From positions 11,028,214 through 11,092,213 of the forward strand of contig OZ024871.1 of the NCBI GenBank assembly GCA_964017185.1: 64,000 nucleotides of DNA. The letters are read 5' to 3'. The notes beneath the pieces are model-generated. The model was not told the origin of the DNA, ran no database searches, and saw only the letters and a program-made list of their open reading frames with translations. Positions 34,364-45,749 of the stretch are shown in pieces (within the stretch, counting starts at the first letter, position 1; each line of letters begins with the position of its first letter). The translations under genes and the position numbers were made by a program. Source of the DNA: Rugalucina vietnamica (Eukaryota; Mollusca; Bivalvia; Lucinida; Lucinidae).

Positions 34364-35426
34364 TGCAGCTTTCACACTTACCACGATTCGACCACCAATC
34401 GGGACCATCGTATCCAATCGTATCAGATCGCATCACATCTTGATATCAATCGTGATAATCGGGCTAATCGTGGAAACATTTTTGGCTGCCAAAAATTTTG
34501 CCACGATTACCACGATTGGCGGGACTATCGTGACCATCGCATCAGATCGTATGACATCGTAACAAATCGCAACAAATCGTATCTCATCTTGTTCCTAAAT
34601 CGCGGTGATCGGGATCGACCAAAACACCGCGATCTGTTGAGATGAGTTGCGATCCCCTACGATTTGTTACGGGTTACGATTCGAGAAAAAATGCCTGGCC
34701 CGATAAACTACGAGGCGATGCGAATGACTTCCGATAGGATACGATCAGATACGAGTAAATGCGATGAGACACGACAAGCCACGCTTTTGCCACGGATGCT
34801 TACGATCTGTTACGAATTATCAATACATTAAATACATCGGGCAAGATAACTTTTATTCCTTAATCAACAACAGAGAAGTAAATATCAATGTGGTCCTTTT
34901 CAGTATTAATTCGTAGTCTGAAGGATGACCGGAGATGGCAGCAGAGACAGGGATGGAAAGGGGAAGGATAATGCACATGTCGCATTCTCGTCATTCTCTG
35001 CTCCTCCATCTTCAATGTTGTTTCGTCTTCAGAGATTAAAAACGTAATGAGGTATATGTTTGTTTTCGAAGTAAATATACCAATCGCGGTCTCATCGTGA
35101 CACCGGCAATCGTGGCCACAATCACCAAAAATCAAGCCAACTATCGTAAACTATCGCAACATATCGTATCAGTTCTTGAGACTCGTACCAGGACGCATCT
35201 AAGCGTATCAGTTCGTATCAAATCGCGGTCAAGTATCGTGATAATCGTGTCAGATCGTGTCACCAGATTTTGACCGATCGCCACCCTATCGTATCATATC
35301 GCAACAGATCGTATCCAAACGCAACGACTCGTATCAGAACGTCAAATTTTGGCAAAATGTCCCGATTAGCTGCGATTTGTCAATCGTGGTATTCGTAATA
35401 GATCGTGCTCTAGTGTGAAAGCCGCA
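34364..35426. mobile_element. ATCG-rich MITE, PIF/Harbinger-like, 1063 bp
   Basis: Ends TGCAGCTTTCACACT and AGTGTGAAAGCCGCA are inverted repeats, flanked on both sides by TAA (34361-34363, 35427-35429). Beyond the first 15 bp, similarity between arms continues patchily (TACCACGATT, AATCGGGAC). Both arms are packed with short words such as ATCGTATCAGATCGCA. An unexplained middle part (about 34850-35100) has a frame of 91 codons with no ATG at its start and no family resemblance. No transposase is recognisable. Confidence 0.7.
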
Positions 35427-35429
35427 TAA

Positions 35430-36930
35430 TGAGAAAGACCATCATTATTTCTTAAATAGGTTCGTTTGTGTTTGTGAGTTCTTTGATGGCTGACTAGGCC
35501 AATTCTAGCTCTAAACTCGCGGTTGCAAGTAGAGCAAGTCAGTGTCATGGGATCAGCTGGTGGCCCATTTGCAATTGGTATTGGCTTTGCGTTCTCTGCG
35601 TTTTCTTTCAACTTCACAGATTCTCTTTTTTTCATAGAGCGCTGCTGCTTTGTTGATGAGACCTCGCCACTTTGATCACTCCTGTGCAGTCTGTTCAATT
35701 GGTATGTCGAAATCCTTCAGAGAGGCTTTGAGGGTGTCTTTGTAGCGTTTCTTCTGGCCACCTTGAGAGCGCTTTCTCTCTTGTAGTTCTCCATAGAAGA
35801 CTCTTATAACATGGCCAGTCCACCTTAGCTGTGCTAGCTTTAAGACAGTATGCATGCTTTGCATCCCTGCTTTCTTCAGGACCTCCGTGTCTGTAATCTT
35901 GTCTTGCCACTGGATTTTTAACAGCTTTCTCAAACAGCTTAAGTGGAAATGGTTAAGTCTCTTTGCATGACGCTGGTATACTGTCCAGGTCTCACATGCA
36001 TACAAGAGGGTTGGCAGTACCACAGCCTTGTAGACTTTCAGCTTGGCGTCAAGCTTGATTCCATTTCGCTCCCAGACATTTGCACGGAGTCTTCCAAATG
36101 CCACACTGGCTTTTGCAATTCTGGCAGTGACCTCATCTGCTCTGGAAAGAGTGCTTCCCAGGTAGGTGATAACAACAACAACTTTCAGTTTTTGTCCATT
36201 CACAGTGACGGTTGGTTCATTGTACGGTTTTCCTGGTCTTGTTGGTGTACTACCCCTGTTTTTTGTGCTGATTGTAAGATCATAGTTATCACATGACTGT
36301 GAGACTTGATCCATGGCTCTTTGCATTTTTGCCTCTGAGCTGGCATTCTTTGCATAGAGGAGCTCATCTAGCACATCAGTCTGCACCTTAGTTTTGGCTT
36401 GCAACCTTCTAAGGTTGAATATATTACCATCAAAACGCTACCTGATTGGAAAACCAGTGTCACTGTCCTGAAAAGCAACCATGAGCATGGCAGAAAACAT
36501 CATGTTGAACAGTGTTGGTGCCAAAACACAGCCCTGTTTGACCCCATTCGTTACCTCAAAGGGTTCAGAGAACTCTCCATCATTTTGAACACGTGATTGC
36601 ATGTTATCATGAAATTGTCACACTTTTGCTATGAATCTGGATGGACAGGCAAACTTGGCCATAATTTTCCAGAGTCCATCACGACTAACTGTGTCAAAAA
36701 GCTTTGGTGAGGTCGACAAACGTCATGTATAAATCTACAATCTGTTCTTCGCATTTCTCCTGTCTATTGTGCCTCTATATTTTCTGAGTCCACATTGACT
36801 TTCTGGGATAAGTCCCTTCTGATCAAGATGAACATTCATGCGGTTCAACAGAATTTTGGCATTTGAAGTAGGCAGCAATGCAAAGCATGTATACAGTCTT
36901 AAAGATGGACTGTCCATGTTATAAGAATAT
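35430..36930 (-). pseudogene. LINE RT remnant with C-terminal zinc finger
   Basis: From 36930 leftwards: RT finger piece (LLNRMNVHLDQKGLIPESQ), a palm piece with a frameshift (DLYMTFVDLTKAF), then LLYAKNASSEAKM, where the family normally has YADD between LLYA and KN. Next are the thumb and connection region (LPTLLYACETWTVYQRHAKR, WTGHVIRV, GGQKKRYKDTLKASLKDFD) and, after a frame change at about 35690, a C2H2 finger CSTCNREFRARIGLVSHQR with two His at the end. Several frames and the missing catalytic pair make it non-functional. An almost identical copy lies at 60814-62315. Confidence 0.85.
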
Positions 36931-38079
36931 TTGATGAGCTACTTCCAAAGAAAATCTTCTACAGAGATTTAGAGGACAGAGGCGCTCTCAATGCGGCCAA
37001 AATAAATAAAAACGTTCCACACTCAAAGCCCCGCTAAAGACTTCCAACACACCAATAAGGTCGTGGGCATAGGCTGCACAGGATCGATCAGAGCAACAAA
37101 GGAGCGGCTTAGTATATGATGACTTGTGTGTAAAATTTAAAGAAAATCCATGCTTTAGTCCATTTGTAAGAACACCTCCATGACCAAACATTTATTTTAC
37201 ATTGGCACCGGCTTGAAAGGCTTTTTTTGCGTAAGTAAGTTTTGTTTGTTATCAAAGTTATTCGGGTGAGTGATTTTTCTTTATTGTAACAAATGTAATC
37301 ACGTATTCTCATGGAGGCGGCGGTCTTCGGAATTTTCGTCCTTGTAAGACACAGATAGGTCTGCTCTTTTTCAAAACTAAATCAATGATTCATTGTATTG
37401 TAAAATAATACTGAAGGAATTGTATCAAATAATAATGAGCCAAAGACTGTGTTGAGGTGTCGGTCGAAGTAAATGCGTCTCTTTTCAATCGCGCTATTTC
37501 ACACGTATTTTCTCTTAACGAGGCTAAGTATTGTCTTAGAATCACATGTAAAATCAAAACGAAAACAGAAATAACAGCAAATTTACAGATTACTTCTAGA
37601 AACTGGTATTTTATTGGAAATTTAGACGTGTTTCATGGAATCTGAGACAGTGTCCTCTCATTATGGTCATTGCGGTGTATTGATTTGAGCCGCGACGCGA
37701 GTAAACCAGTCATCATGTTTTACGACCAGGTTTGGTACAAATCGGTCTACATACAATCTAAGAAGGAAGACAGAAGCTTGAAATTTCGAAGAAAAGGAAG
37801 AGAGGGATTGTAATATCCGTGAAGCAAAAACAAATGCACTGATCAGCTGTGCAATGTTTACACAGCTTATCTGCGTCTTTGCTTTCAAATATGGGGAAAT
37901 CTGATAGTTTTTTTTTCTCCATTATGGTCATTATCATAGTTAGGGTGTATTTATTATGAATACAATAAGCTGTGCCCCATAGAGAGGAATAATTTCTGCT
38001 CGTTTTACGATTAGATCAGGTATGTAAGGCACGCTGTGCAGCCGCAAAAGATAGCCAGATACTTTAAGATTTCGGATTT

Positions 38080-38082
<3 letters not shown>
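36931..38082. other. Non-coding part of the duplicated segment, with Rep-F
   Basis: Rep-F copy 2 occupies about 37720-37985. Short open frames here (for example 37667-37888, minus) are identical in both duplicates simply because the DNA is, and show no protein-family features. Confidence 0.5.

Positions 38083-38162
<80 letters not shown>
38083..38162. repeat. Compound (CT)n(GT)n microsatellite
   Basis: About 42 bases of CT followed by 38 of GT. The duplicate at 63468-63538 has a shorter CT part, showing the two copies are not read-for-read identical. Confidence 0.95.
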
Positions 38163-38164
<2 letters not shown>

Positions 38165-38389
38165 TCGCAGCTTGTTCTTAATATTCCAGCATGTGAAAAC
38201 ATGATATTTTATACAGCGACCTCATTTTACAATGCCAGAGCATAAAGATTCAAATGTAAATGAATCCTCTTTCGTTCGTTGACTTTTTGCACTTTGAGCC
38301 GGGTTCGTCCATACCAGAAACTTTTATCCGCATCAAACTGATCGGATTAACTTGATCCGAATTCGCATGTTCGCACTAAACAAAATGGT

Positions 38390-38720
38390 CGGGTGGGAAT
38401 ATGGGCCCCGCCCAATGGGACCTAGGATAAATAGATGGACTGCCTGTACCTCCAGCTACTGACTGATCATCTGATTACTGGTTAATCGCTCATGGCTGAG
38501 CCTGCCCAGGAAAAGTGGTTTAGTCAAACCATCCATACATATAAGCCTTATTGGCTTAGTTGAGTGGTTATATTTATGAAGCACATTTTGAGTGTCATGA
38601 CATCCTAATGTTGGGTAAAAGTCCCATAAAATGGAGGCAACGTCCCGACATGACCATTGCTGTTGACTGGGACGTAAAGCATCAATGCAAACAAACAAGC
38701 AAACAAACAAACAAACAAAT
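38390..38720 (+). repeat. Rep-B, clearest full-length copy
   Basis: Runs from GGTCGGGTGGGAATATGG to GTTGACTGGGACGTAAAGCA and ends in an (AAAC)n tail (38690-38719). The A-rich repeated tail and the lack of coding capacity suggest a SINE; the pol III boxes are not convincing. Confidence 0.75.
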
Positions 38721-38759
38721 CCGATACAGGTTAATCAGGACCAATAAGTTGTTTTATCA

Positions 38760-38852
38760 CACCTGAGCCTGTAGGCTCACAAGGTGAGCTTATAGTATAG
38801 GCATCCTCTGGCGTCTGCCAGTCGTCCATAATTCTCAAAGATCTTCTAAACG
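38760..38852. repeat. Rep-A terminal fragment
   Basis: Hairpin end CACCTGAGCCTGTAGGCTCA...GGTGAGCT, then a short piece ending TCTCAAAGATCTTCTAAA. The last 29 bp recur at 39687-39715. Confidence 0.65.
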
Positions 38853-38854
38853 TA

Positions 38855-39143
38855 AGATTTTTAGAATTTATATGTCCGCTTAAAGGCATGAAGTTATCTT
38901 CCTTTTCGTCTTATCGGCAACTTCGCCGCCTTAGTGGAACAGCCAAATTTCGGATATTCTCGGTCCTGGCCATCGCAGTCGTTCTAAACAAGGAAATGGC
39001 AGAAACTCCCGCGTTGTGTCAAAAGTTTGTCATCTTTCTACAGCCTGCAAGCATAGTTAGCCTACAAATTGGATACAATTTAGCAAGAAAGGATGCTTTT
39101 CAACTTTCGCTAGAGGTAATTCCACATTTACTTGTCGCTATGT
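38855..39143 (-). repeat. Diverged fragment of the Gypsy-type LTR
   Basis: Collinear with 14925-15210 of the LTR: GGAACAGCCAAATTTCGGAT, TCAAAAGTTTGTCATCTTTC, CAGCCTGCAAGCATAGTTAG. About 80% identity by eye, older than the LTR pair at 14.9 and 19.4 kb. It makes a spurious 145-codon open frame. Confidence 0.75.
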
Positions 39144-39470
39144 CCACGGTGGGTAGCCTTAACGGAATCTACGGGATCAAACCGCCTTTTCCGGCGCCTA
39201 CGGGATCAGCAACGGAGCCTACGGGAATTCTGTTAATGAAGTTGGCCATAAATGCTACTTCAGCGGAAGATTGCTTTGAGAAAAAAAGGAAAGTTATTGT
39301 ATATTTTAGTTCACGGGATCCGTAACATATCAGGCATATTACTTTTGTACAGAAAACTGCAGTTTAAGACATTGAACCTGTTTATATAAGCGATACTTTT
39401 TCCACCCTGCATGTCTACAGGCTAAAAGAAAGGGTTTTCTACGGCCTTAGTGTATTATTGAAACAAGAAG
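39144..39470. other. Spacer with repeated CCTACGGGATC words
   Basis: Three TACGGGA(T/A)-type words between 39165 and 39230; similar words recur at 44115-44175. Nothing coding. Confidence 0.4.
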
Positions 39471-39647
39471 GTACAAGTAGGCAAAGATCAGGAAAAGGCG
39501 CAATCAGAAAAAGATTCCCACTCCAAAAACCGAGGTGGGAAAAAACCAAACTAACAATCAGGTACTTATACCATGAAACATATCGTAAGCCGAATGAGCA
39601 GCTATTTTCCCAATAGGTGGCCACTCAGTTACCTTAACTTAACTAAA
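39471..39647 (-). repeat. Rep-E, inverted partner of 57571-57747
   Basis: 177 bp, nearly identical to the reverse complement of 57571-57747 (GTACAAGTAGGCAAAGATCA at one end, TTACCTTAACTTAACTAAA at the other). Confidence 0.8.
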
Positions 39648-41035
39648 AATATGAAAACATACATAAGGCGCCAACAGCACAAAAAATCGTCCATAATTCT
39701 CAAAGATCTTCTAAAGATCTCTTTCTAGTTATTCTTGAGTTAATACCTTTATAGGCCTATACTTAAAACCAGTTTTAAAATGGACTATTCCGAAGTGGGT
39801 GTGCTCACATTTGAATTATTGCAAAAAAGTGTATTTATTGAATTTTGACGAGTTTCAAAAGCTGATGTTTTGATATTATGTGGTCTCTGTAAAAATTAAA
39901 AGGTACTCATTTGTCTATACAGTGAGTTTTTGCTTTTCGAAAGTTGGTTAAGAAGTACCTGAATCACCCTTGGACTACCAACTTCGAAATACGTCATAAG
40001 TCAGGAAGCAGTTCCATTAATTTAATAATGGCGTCCTTTCATGAAGCAGTTTCATTCATGGATTTATATTTAGTGATCATATTTCAGGAGTTATTCATGC
40101 GGTATCCTAATAATCATTGTATTAGGATGAAACGTATTCTATTTTCAAAGCATTGCAACATAGAATATAGTGTCAAAGCAACTAGTTTTATGATTTTGGT
40201 TGACATTAAATCAATATGGGCTGGTCCATGTGAGACCGTTACAACATTGCCTTCAATCGAAACGGGGTGTAAAGAAAAGAATGAACATGATTCACTGCTT
40301 TCTGTTTCATAACTGTGTATAATAAATTTTACACGGAAGGTCCAAATTGGTCATTTTGAAATTATAATGAACAAAATCTAGTACTTAGAATGTAGAAATT
40401 GAATGATTAATTGTTTTATTCACTTGACATACCTGTAAAACGTGTTATTCACTATAATAGACTAATCCAAACTTCCAGCACACTTACTACCAATTATCAA
40501 TGAAGGGTTGTTCCATTTGCTGCACAGGGGTGTAAACAAATGCTTCCGCATGCTTCCGTTGCTTTCTATTTTATAACTCATGTTCGTTAATCTCCAATCA
40601 CGAGTAAATGTCTTTTCAAAGACAACTTGTGAAAAAATCTAGCATTTAGTATGTAGAACTATATGTAATTTATATTGTTTTCTTGTAAGTCAATAGAATG
40701 GGCAAATCCAATATTCCAAAAATAGATTGTCTTCCTAGCAATTTGGGTAAAATACATCACCAAGTATGGTGTACTGGAAGGGTCAAAATGACCGAAGTGG
40801 TAAACCGAACTGTCCATGCCTATTTCGAAATAGACATGCACCCGCAAATATAGGGGTGCACCCACATATTTAAAGGTTCACCCCTATTTTAAGATAGAGG
40901 TTAACCCCTAGAATGCCGGTACACCGTCATAGATTGTGATTTTGTCTGGTAGTCCGTTTGATTGTGACTGCTTGGTGGCACTGTTGAGTGTGACTCTTCC
41001 AGGTAGTCGTGTCTGTATTGTTGTGCGTTGGTATA
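39648..41035. other. Intergenic, nothing recognised
   Basis: AT-rich. A short palindrome-like stretch with CCTATTTCGAAATAGACATG and repeated CACCCCTAT words lies at 40820-40910. No gene seen. Confidence 0.45.
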
Positions 41036-41940
41036 ATAAATATATTATGTATGTATCATATTAAATACTATGTTATGTTCAGTTACATGCACTGTGTATG
41101 TGACATGTTATTTCACATGTGTGGCGTTATGTTATGTTGCATATATAATGTTAGGTTACATATGTAATATTATGTTACATCTGTACGTTATGCCATTTTG
41201 ACCCTTCCAGAACACCATAACTAAGATTTTGAGTGCGTCGTCTTAAATAGGGTAAAATACATCAATTAGTATGAGTCACTTCGTCCTAAGGTTAAGATTT
41301 CTGAATAAAAAAAAGTTGAATTAAATAAATAATAGTGAATAAATCATGAATCGCCAAACGTTGACCGAAATATGCGGCATCGCCCATGGATCCGCAAATG
41401 GGGTCTTTTTAGCTATAATTAAATAAATATTACATCTTCATTGACCATAAGGTCGTAAGAAAAAGACGAGCTTCTTGACGCCTAAACACGTATATTGCGG
41501 GCATTTTGTTGTTGTAATTCAGAAATGGTGACCCAGTCCCGACATAAGCATAGCTGTTGCGTTTGGTATCAAATCAAATAAATGCACAAGTGTGTATTAC
41601 TGTACTCCATATAGCTACGTTCATACAGTTACATGTGAGTGACAAAATAAACAGACATGCACTGAACAAACAAAAAGCTCTTAACACTTTTTAACGGTTG
41701 CCTTACTCCGTGTTTGAGAACTGGTGCGACAGTTGATAGAGGCCAAATCCAAAATAACAAATCACGTCCAGTTTCGAATGATGTCTTTAAAGTCATTGAT
41801 TGTTGAAAATGTTAGAACGCATGAAAATTAAAGTTGACCGCTATTAACCGCTGACCTACATGCGTCATGGTACTAATAGGGTTATATCTCGGCGCTGTAG
41901 CTTATGTCACTTTAATTTGAATGCGTCGACGATGTCTCCG

Positions 41941-41984
<44 letters not shown>

Positions 41985-43800
41985 TACCCAAGAGTTTATG
42001 GTTACCTTTATGACAACAATGAAACAACTCTACAGTCCGTGTTGCATGCGTTTCTGTCGTCCTGACGATTAACTTGCCCACTACTATTTATTGCTCTCAA
42101 CCTGACATTAATGTGGAATTGGCACTGTAAATTCAGAAACTTCATTTTCGATGTGCAGACTGGGCATTTAGATATTCACATAACCAACTCGTAAACTTAT
42201 AATTCATATAGTACAGTTTAGCCTTATTTCTGTGATGAGCATTTACGACAGATCAATGATCATTTTTTTTGAATTATTAACCAACAGTTATACGTACAAA
42301 GAGATAATACATGCTACTATTGAACCATTCTGAGTCTATTCAACATAAACTTATTGAAAATGAAGGGTAAACACACTGTCACAGAAAAAATACAATGTAT
42401 AAAACACACACTTAAACTGCTGACAACGTTAACGCTCTCCCTTGTAGTCATTTTGATTGTGACTTAACATTATGTATGTATCATATTAAATGCTATGTTA
42501 TGTTCAGTTACATGCACTGTGTTCTGTGGCATGTTATTTCACATATGTGGCGTTATGTTGTGTTGCATATATTATGTTACATATGTAATTTTATGTTACA
42601 TCTGTAACGTTATGGTACATGCGTTATATAAGATGCATTATGTTATGTGTTTTGCTACAAACATAACGCTATGTTGCATAACGGGTGCTGATTCATTCAT
42701 GTTGTTACATATGTTGCGTTTTGATACATTATGTTACATACATTACATAACTTATGTCACACACGTTATGTCACATACGTTACTTCCGTTTATAATGTAT
42801 TCAATACTGGGATTTATCAAGATATCATAGATTTGACTATAACAACACTGTCTGTTTTGTGTGTATCTTTGATAAGCTACGCTATTTCAGAATGTATGAA
42901 AATTCTTAAGATGCAACGACACCACATATGTGAATGAGAGCATGAGAGAGTACATATATATAAGTGAAACATGTATTGTTTTAATATTGAATTAATTGTT
43001 TACACCATTATGCCATAAATAGCTAGCTATGTTAATTTATTTTGGGGAGGGCTATCTAATGTTTATTTTTGCAAAATTATGTTTACTTCTAAAGATATTA
43101 CACGCACAAATATGTTACATACATTGCGTTATGTTACATATTTTACACTATGTAACATATGATAAACTTTGTTACATGCTATGTTATATATGTTTTGTAA
43201 TGTTGCATATGTTACATATGTTACGTTATATATGTTACGTATGTAACATAGGTAACATACGTACATATGTAACATAAGTTGCATGATATTTACATTGATT
43301 AACTATGCGCAATGTCGAGAATATATCATGCGATTCGTCGACAACGATAAAAATAACTAGTATAGATAATGAAAATAAATTGTAAAAATCGTGAGGTCAT
43401 TTCAAAATCAATGGAAACCTGATATTAAAGACGTCTTTTCTTCAAACACTTCAGAAAGTATGTTTACTCTTTAAATCTTACACGCACAAATATGTTACAT
43501 ACACTGCGTTATGTTACAACTTTTACAGTATGTAACATATGATTTACTTTGTAACATGCTATGTTACATATGTTTTGTAATGTTGCATATATTACATATA
43601 ATACGTTATTTGTTACGTTTGTAATGTACGTAACATACGTACATATATATATTACATATGTTGCATGGCGTGCATATTATGTTATGTAGTACAATGTTAT
43701 ATATGTTGTATTATGTCACATACGTTACATTATGTTTCATATGTTTTGTTACAAATGTTACATTGCTACAACATGTCGAGATTATGTCGAGAGTATATCG
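41036..43800. repeat. TTACATATGTTACGT low-complexity region
   Basis: Dispersed blocks (41043-41210, 42470-42790, 43100-43290, 43480-43780) built from alternating words like TGTTACATATGTTACGTTAT. 41043-41195 and 42470-42615 are about 90% identical; 43070-43300 and 43455-43680 are about 80% identical. Between them is ordinary AT-rich DNA and the T-run at 41942-41983. Reading frames rich in Cys, Tyr and Met here are composition artefacts. Confidence 0.75.
41942..41983. repeat. Poly-T run (42 nt)
   Basis: Uninterrupted T. It could be the poly-A tail of a retroposed sequence on the minus strand, but no source body is recognised. Confidence 0.9.
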
Positions 43801-44248
43801 AGAAGCATGGCGGCTTCGAGTACAATCCACTTCTTCAAACGTAAATGCATGAAAAGGCATGTTTGATCGGCCACTCAATATTAGCATTAACTAAAATGAA
43901 ACAAGGCCGTATATAACATGTAGCACATGTTATAGTTTTTCTTGTTTAAACATCAATTTTTATTGCTTTTACCGATCGAAGACGGGAAGATCGATCAGAA
44001 CGTAGACTGTTATTATATATTCTGCTTAAATTATGGTAAATACTACATGCTTGTCCTTTATTTGACGCATATAGCACAAATTAATGATCGTTCAACAGGG
44101 TTCGAGGTGGAACGGATCCTACGGGATCCAGAAGAAACAGGTGTTTTTTTATGGCACCGGCTTTTACGGGATCGTTTGGCACCGAATCCTGATGGAAGAA
44201 AATACCATTATTACCAAGTGCACTGGAATATGGCGACAAAACGGTCAA

Positions 44249-44289
<41 letters not shown>

Positions 44290-44816
44290 GATTTCTGTAT
44301 AATAAACATTATGTGGACTTCTTAGAACCACCACAACGTGTACCAACAACATAGGTTTTTGAGCAAAAATATAACAGAATTCCCGACAAAGTGGTGTTTA
44401 CCCGGGTATTCATTATAGGCTGGCGGTTATGGTGCCCATATGCCAATATTTTAGTTACAATATAGTAATATATAAGCCTATTCTTTCGGGGTCCGCAAAA
44501 GAAAAACGTCCCCTAGGCTGCGGTGCCAGATTCCCCTAGATGTCGTTCCTTCTTTGATTACATTTTTGGTCAAATTCTTTTATTGTGACAACAAACTAGT
44601 GTGTCAATAGATAACAAATCGAACTAGGAATCATTCTATTCAAAATGAAGGCGAACTTACTTGGAAGCGTGAATATAAAAGCCCAGCATAATGCATTTTA
44701 TGCGCGATTCGTCATTTTACAACAAGACCGCTGCAAATAAAATTGTCACGCGCGCAAAAGTACCATTTTGCACTAAATTACAATGCCGATCAAAATTTTA
44801 TGTGATTTTTTAAAAG
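43801..44816. other. Intergenic with a poly-T run
   Basis: T-run at 44252-44288. A fragment GTACCAACAACATAGG...GAGCAAAAATA at 44340-44373 resembles one arm of the hairpin at 59731-59827. No gene seen. Confidence 0.5.
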
Positions 44817-45036
44817 TCATCATCATCATTTATATTTGGGGCTCCTGGCACAAGTGGGTGGGTGGGGAATAAATGGTATTGGATATCTCATTGACCTAAC
44901 CATATAAGCATGAATCATGACCATATCTTCATATCGGAATAATCAGGCAACTGTACCAGAGGCTACGGCTGTGTGGGTATATAACGGATTTTGTTCGGGC
45001 TTCAGATTTATACGAAATATAGGTGCTACCCCTACA
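44817..45036 (-). repeat. Partial 3' LTR, diverged subfamily
   Basis: Matches only the first ~220 bp (minus strand) of the 748-bp LTR, starting TGTAGGGGTAGCACC after the purine tract AGGGGGTAGT; identity about 75-80%. The outer end cannot be located. Confidence 0.7.
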
Positions 45037-45191
45037 ACTACCCCCTGTTTAAATGTTTAGTGGTCCCTCACAAACATTTAAATTCCTAGACATGACAATC
45101 AGGCGGACCGGTAAAGGCATCACTCTCTAAGAAATTTCACTATCTTTATTCAATTGACTTCATCGCTCTACATTTATTACTCTTCCATTGT

Positions 45192-45745
45192 CTATTGCCT
45201 CTCTCTACTCCTGCTTCTCTCCCTCCTCCTTTCACGTGGCTCCTCCCTCCTCCTCCTGTCCCGATCTTCTCCTCCTCTCTTATCGTCCCTCTGAAGTTTG
45301 TCTAGTCTCTCTTCTACCTTATTTATAACCACTTCCTGTAACCCGTTCAATTCCTTTAATTGTTCCATATAGGTGAACATGTGAGTGATGCAGTTGGTCA
45401 TGTCATCATTCAAGCTTTCGATTTTTTCCTCAATTCTATCAAAAGACATGGGTATTGTTTGTGTTCCCCTATATCTTCTCTGGCACCTTCAATTCCACTC
45501 TCTTCGGGGTTAGAATCATCTCCTCACCCTGCCCAAGCAGCTGAGGCCTCGGATCCTCCAGCACGTCTCCATCCTGTAACCCCTCCGTCCTACTCACACC
45601 TATTCAATGGCGGGCCGAATAATCCCTCGACATTCGCACTATGTCCCGCCCCACCTCAATGTAACGTGGCGTCTGTGAATTTATAACTTCCAAGCCATCC
45701 AGACTCGTTCCCAATTTCTCCAAGTGTCCCGGAGACTCCAAATGC
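45192..45745 (-). pseudogene. ORF3 second segment, from a diverged subfamily
   Basis: Starts in the second zinc-finger region with HLESPGHLEKLGTSLDGLEV, repeats the middle of ORF3 (TPRYIEVGRDIVRMSRD, EDPRPQLLGQGEE) with a stop, and after a frame change continues at 45449 with the coiled coil (IESLNDDMTNC, YMEQLKELNGLQEV) and the Arg/Ser/Glu tail (RERRRERSRSRERQ). It is about 70-75% similar to the equivalent part of the other ORF3 copies and duplicates the section already present at 45750-46000. Confidence 0.7.
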
Positions 45746-45749
45746 GTGT

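Larger units (their letters stand above)
34849..38616. repeat. Segmental duplication, copy 1
   Basis: Direct repeat of 60233-64000, offset 25384-25385 bp. Only about ten differences were noted by eye over 3.75 kb: a few substitutions, single-base indels near 36237 and 37225, and a shorter CT/GT microsatellite in the other copy. The left breakpoint lies inside the ATCG-rich MITE. The right end cannot be set because copy 2 runs off the window. Confidence 0.9.

Noticed and set aside
34860-35135. 91-codon frame present in both duplicates
   Set aside because: Starts at TTG and lies inside the MITE; conservation between copies only reflects DNA duplication.
38888-39325. 145-codon open frame, plus strand
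   Set aside because: Runs through a diverged LTR fragment and unrelated DNA; no protein signature.
39944-40312. 122-codon open frame
   Set aside because: Starts at TTG, not ATG; no family resemblance or splice context.
42495-43852. Cys/Tyr/Met-rich open frames
   Set aside because: Artefacts of TTACATATG-type low-complexity DNA.
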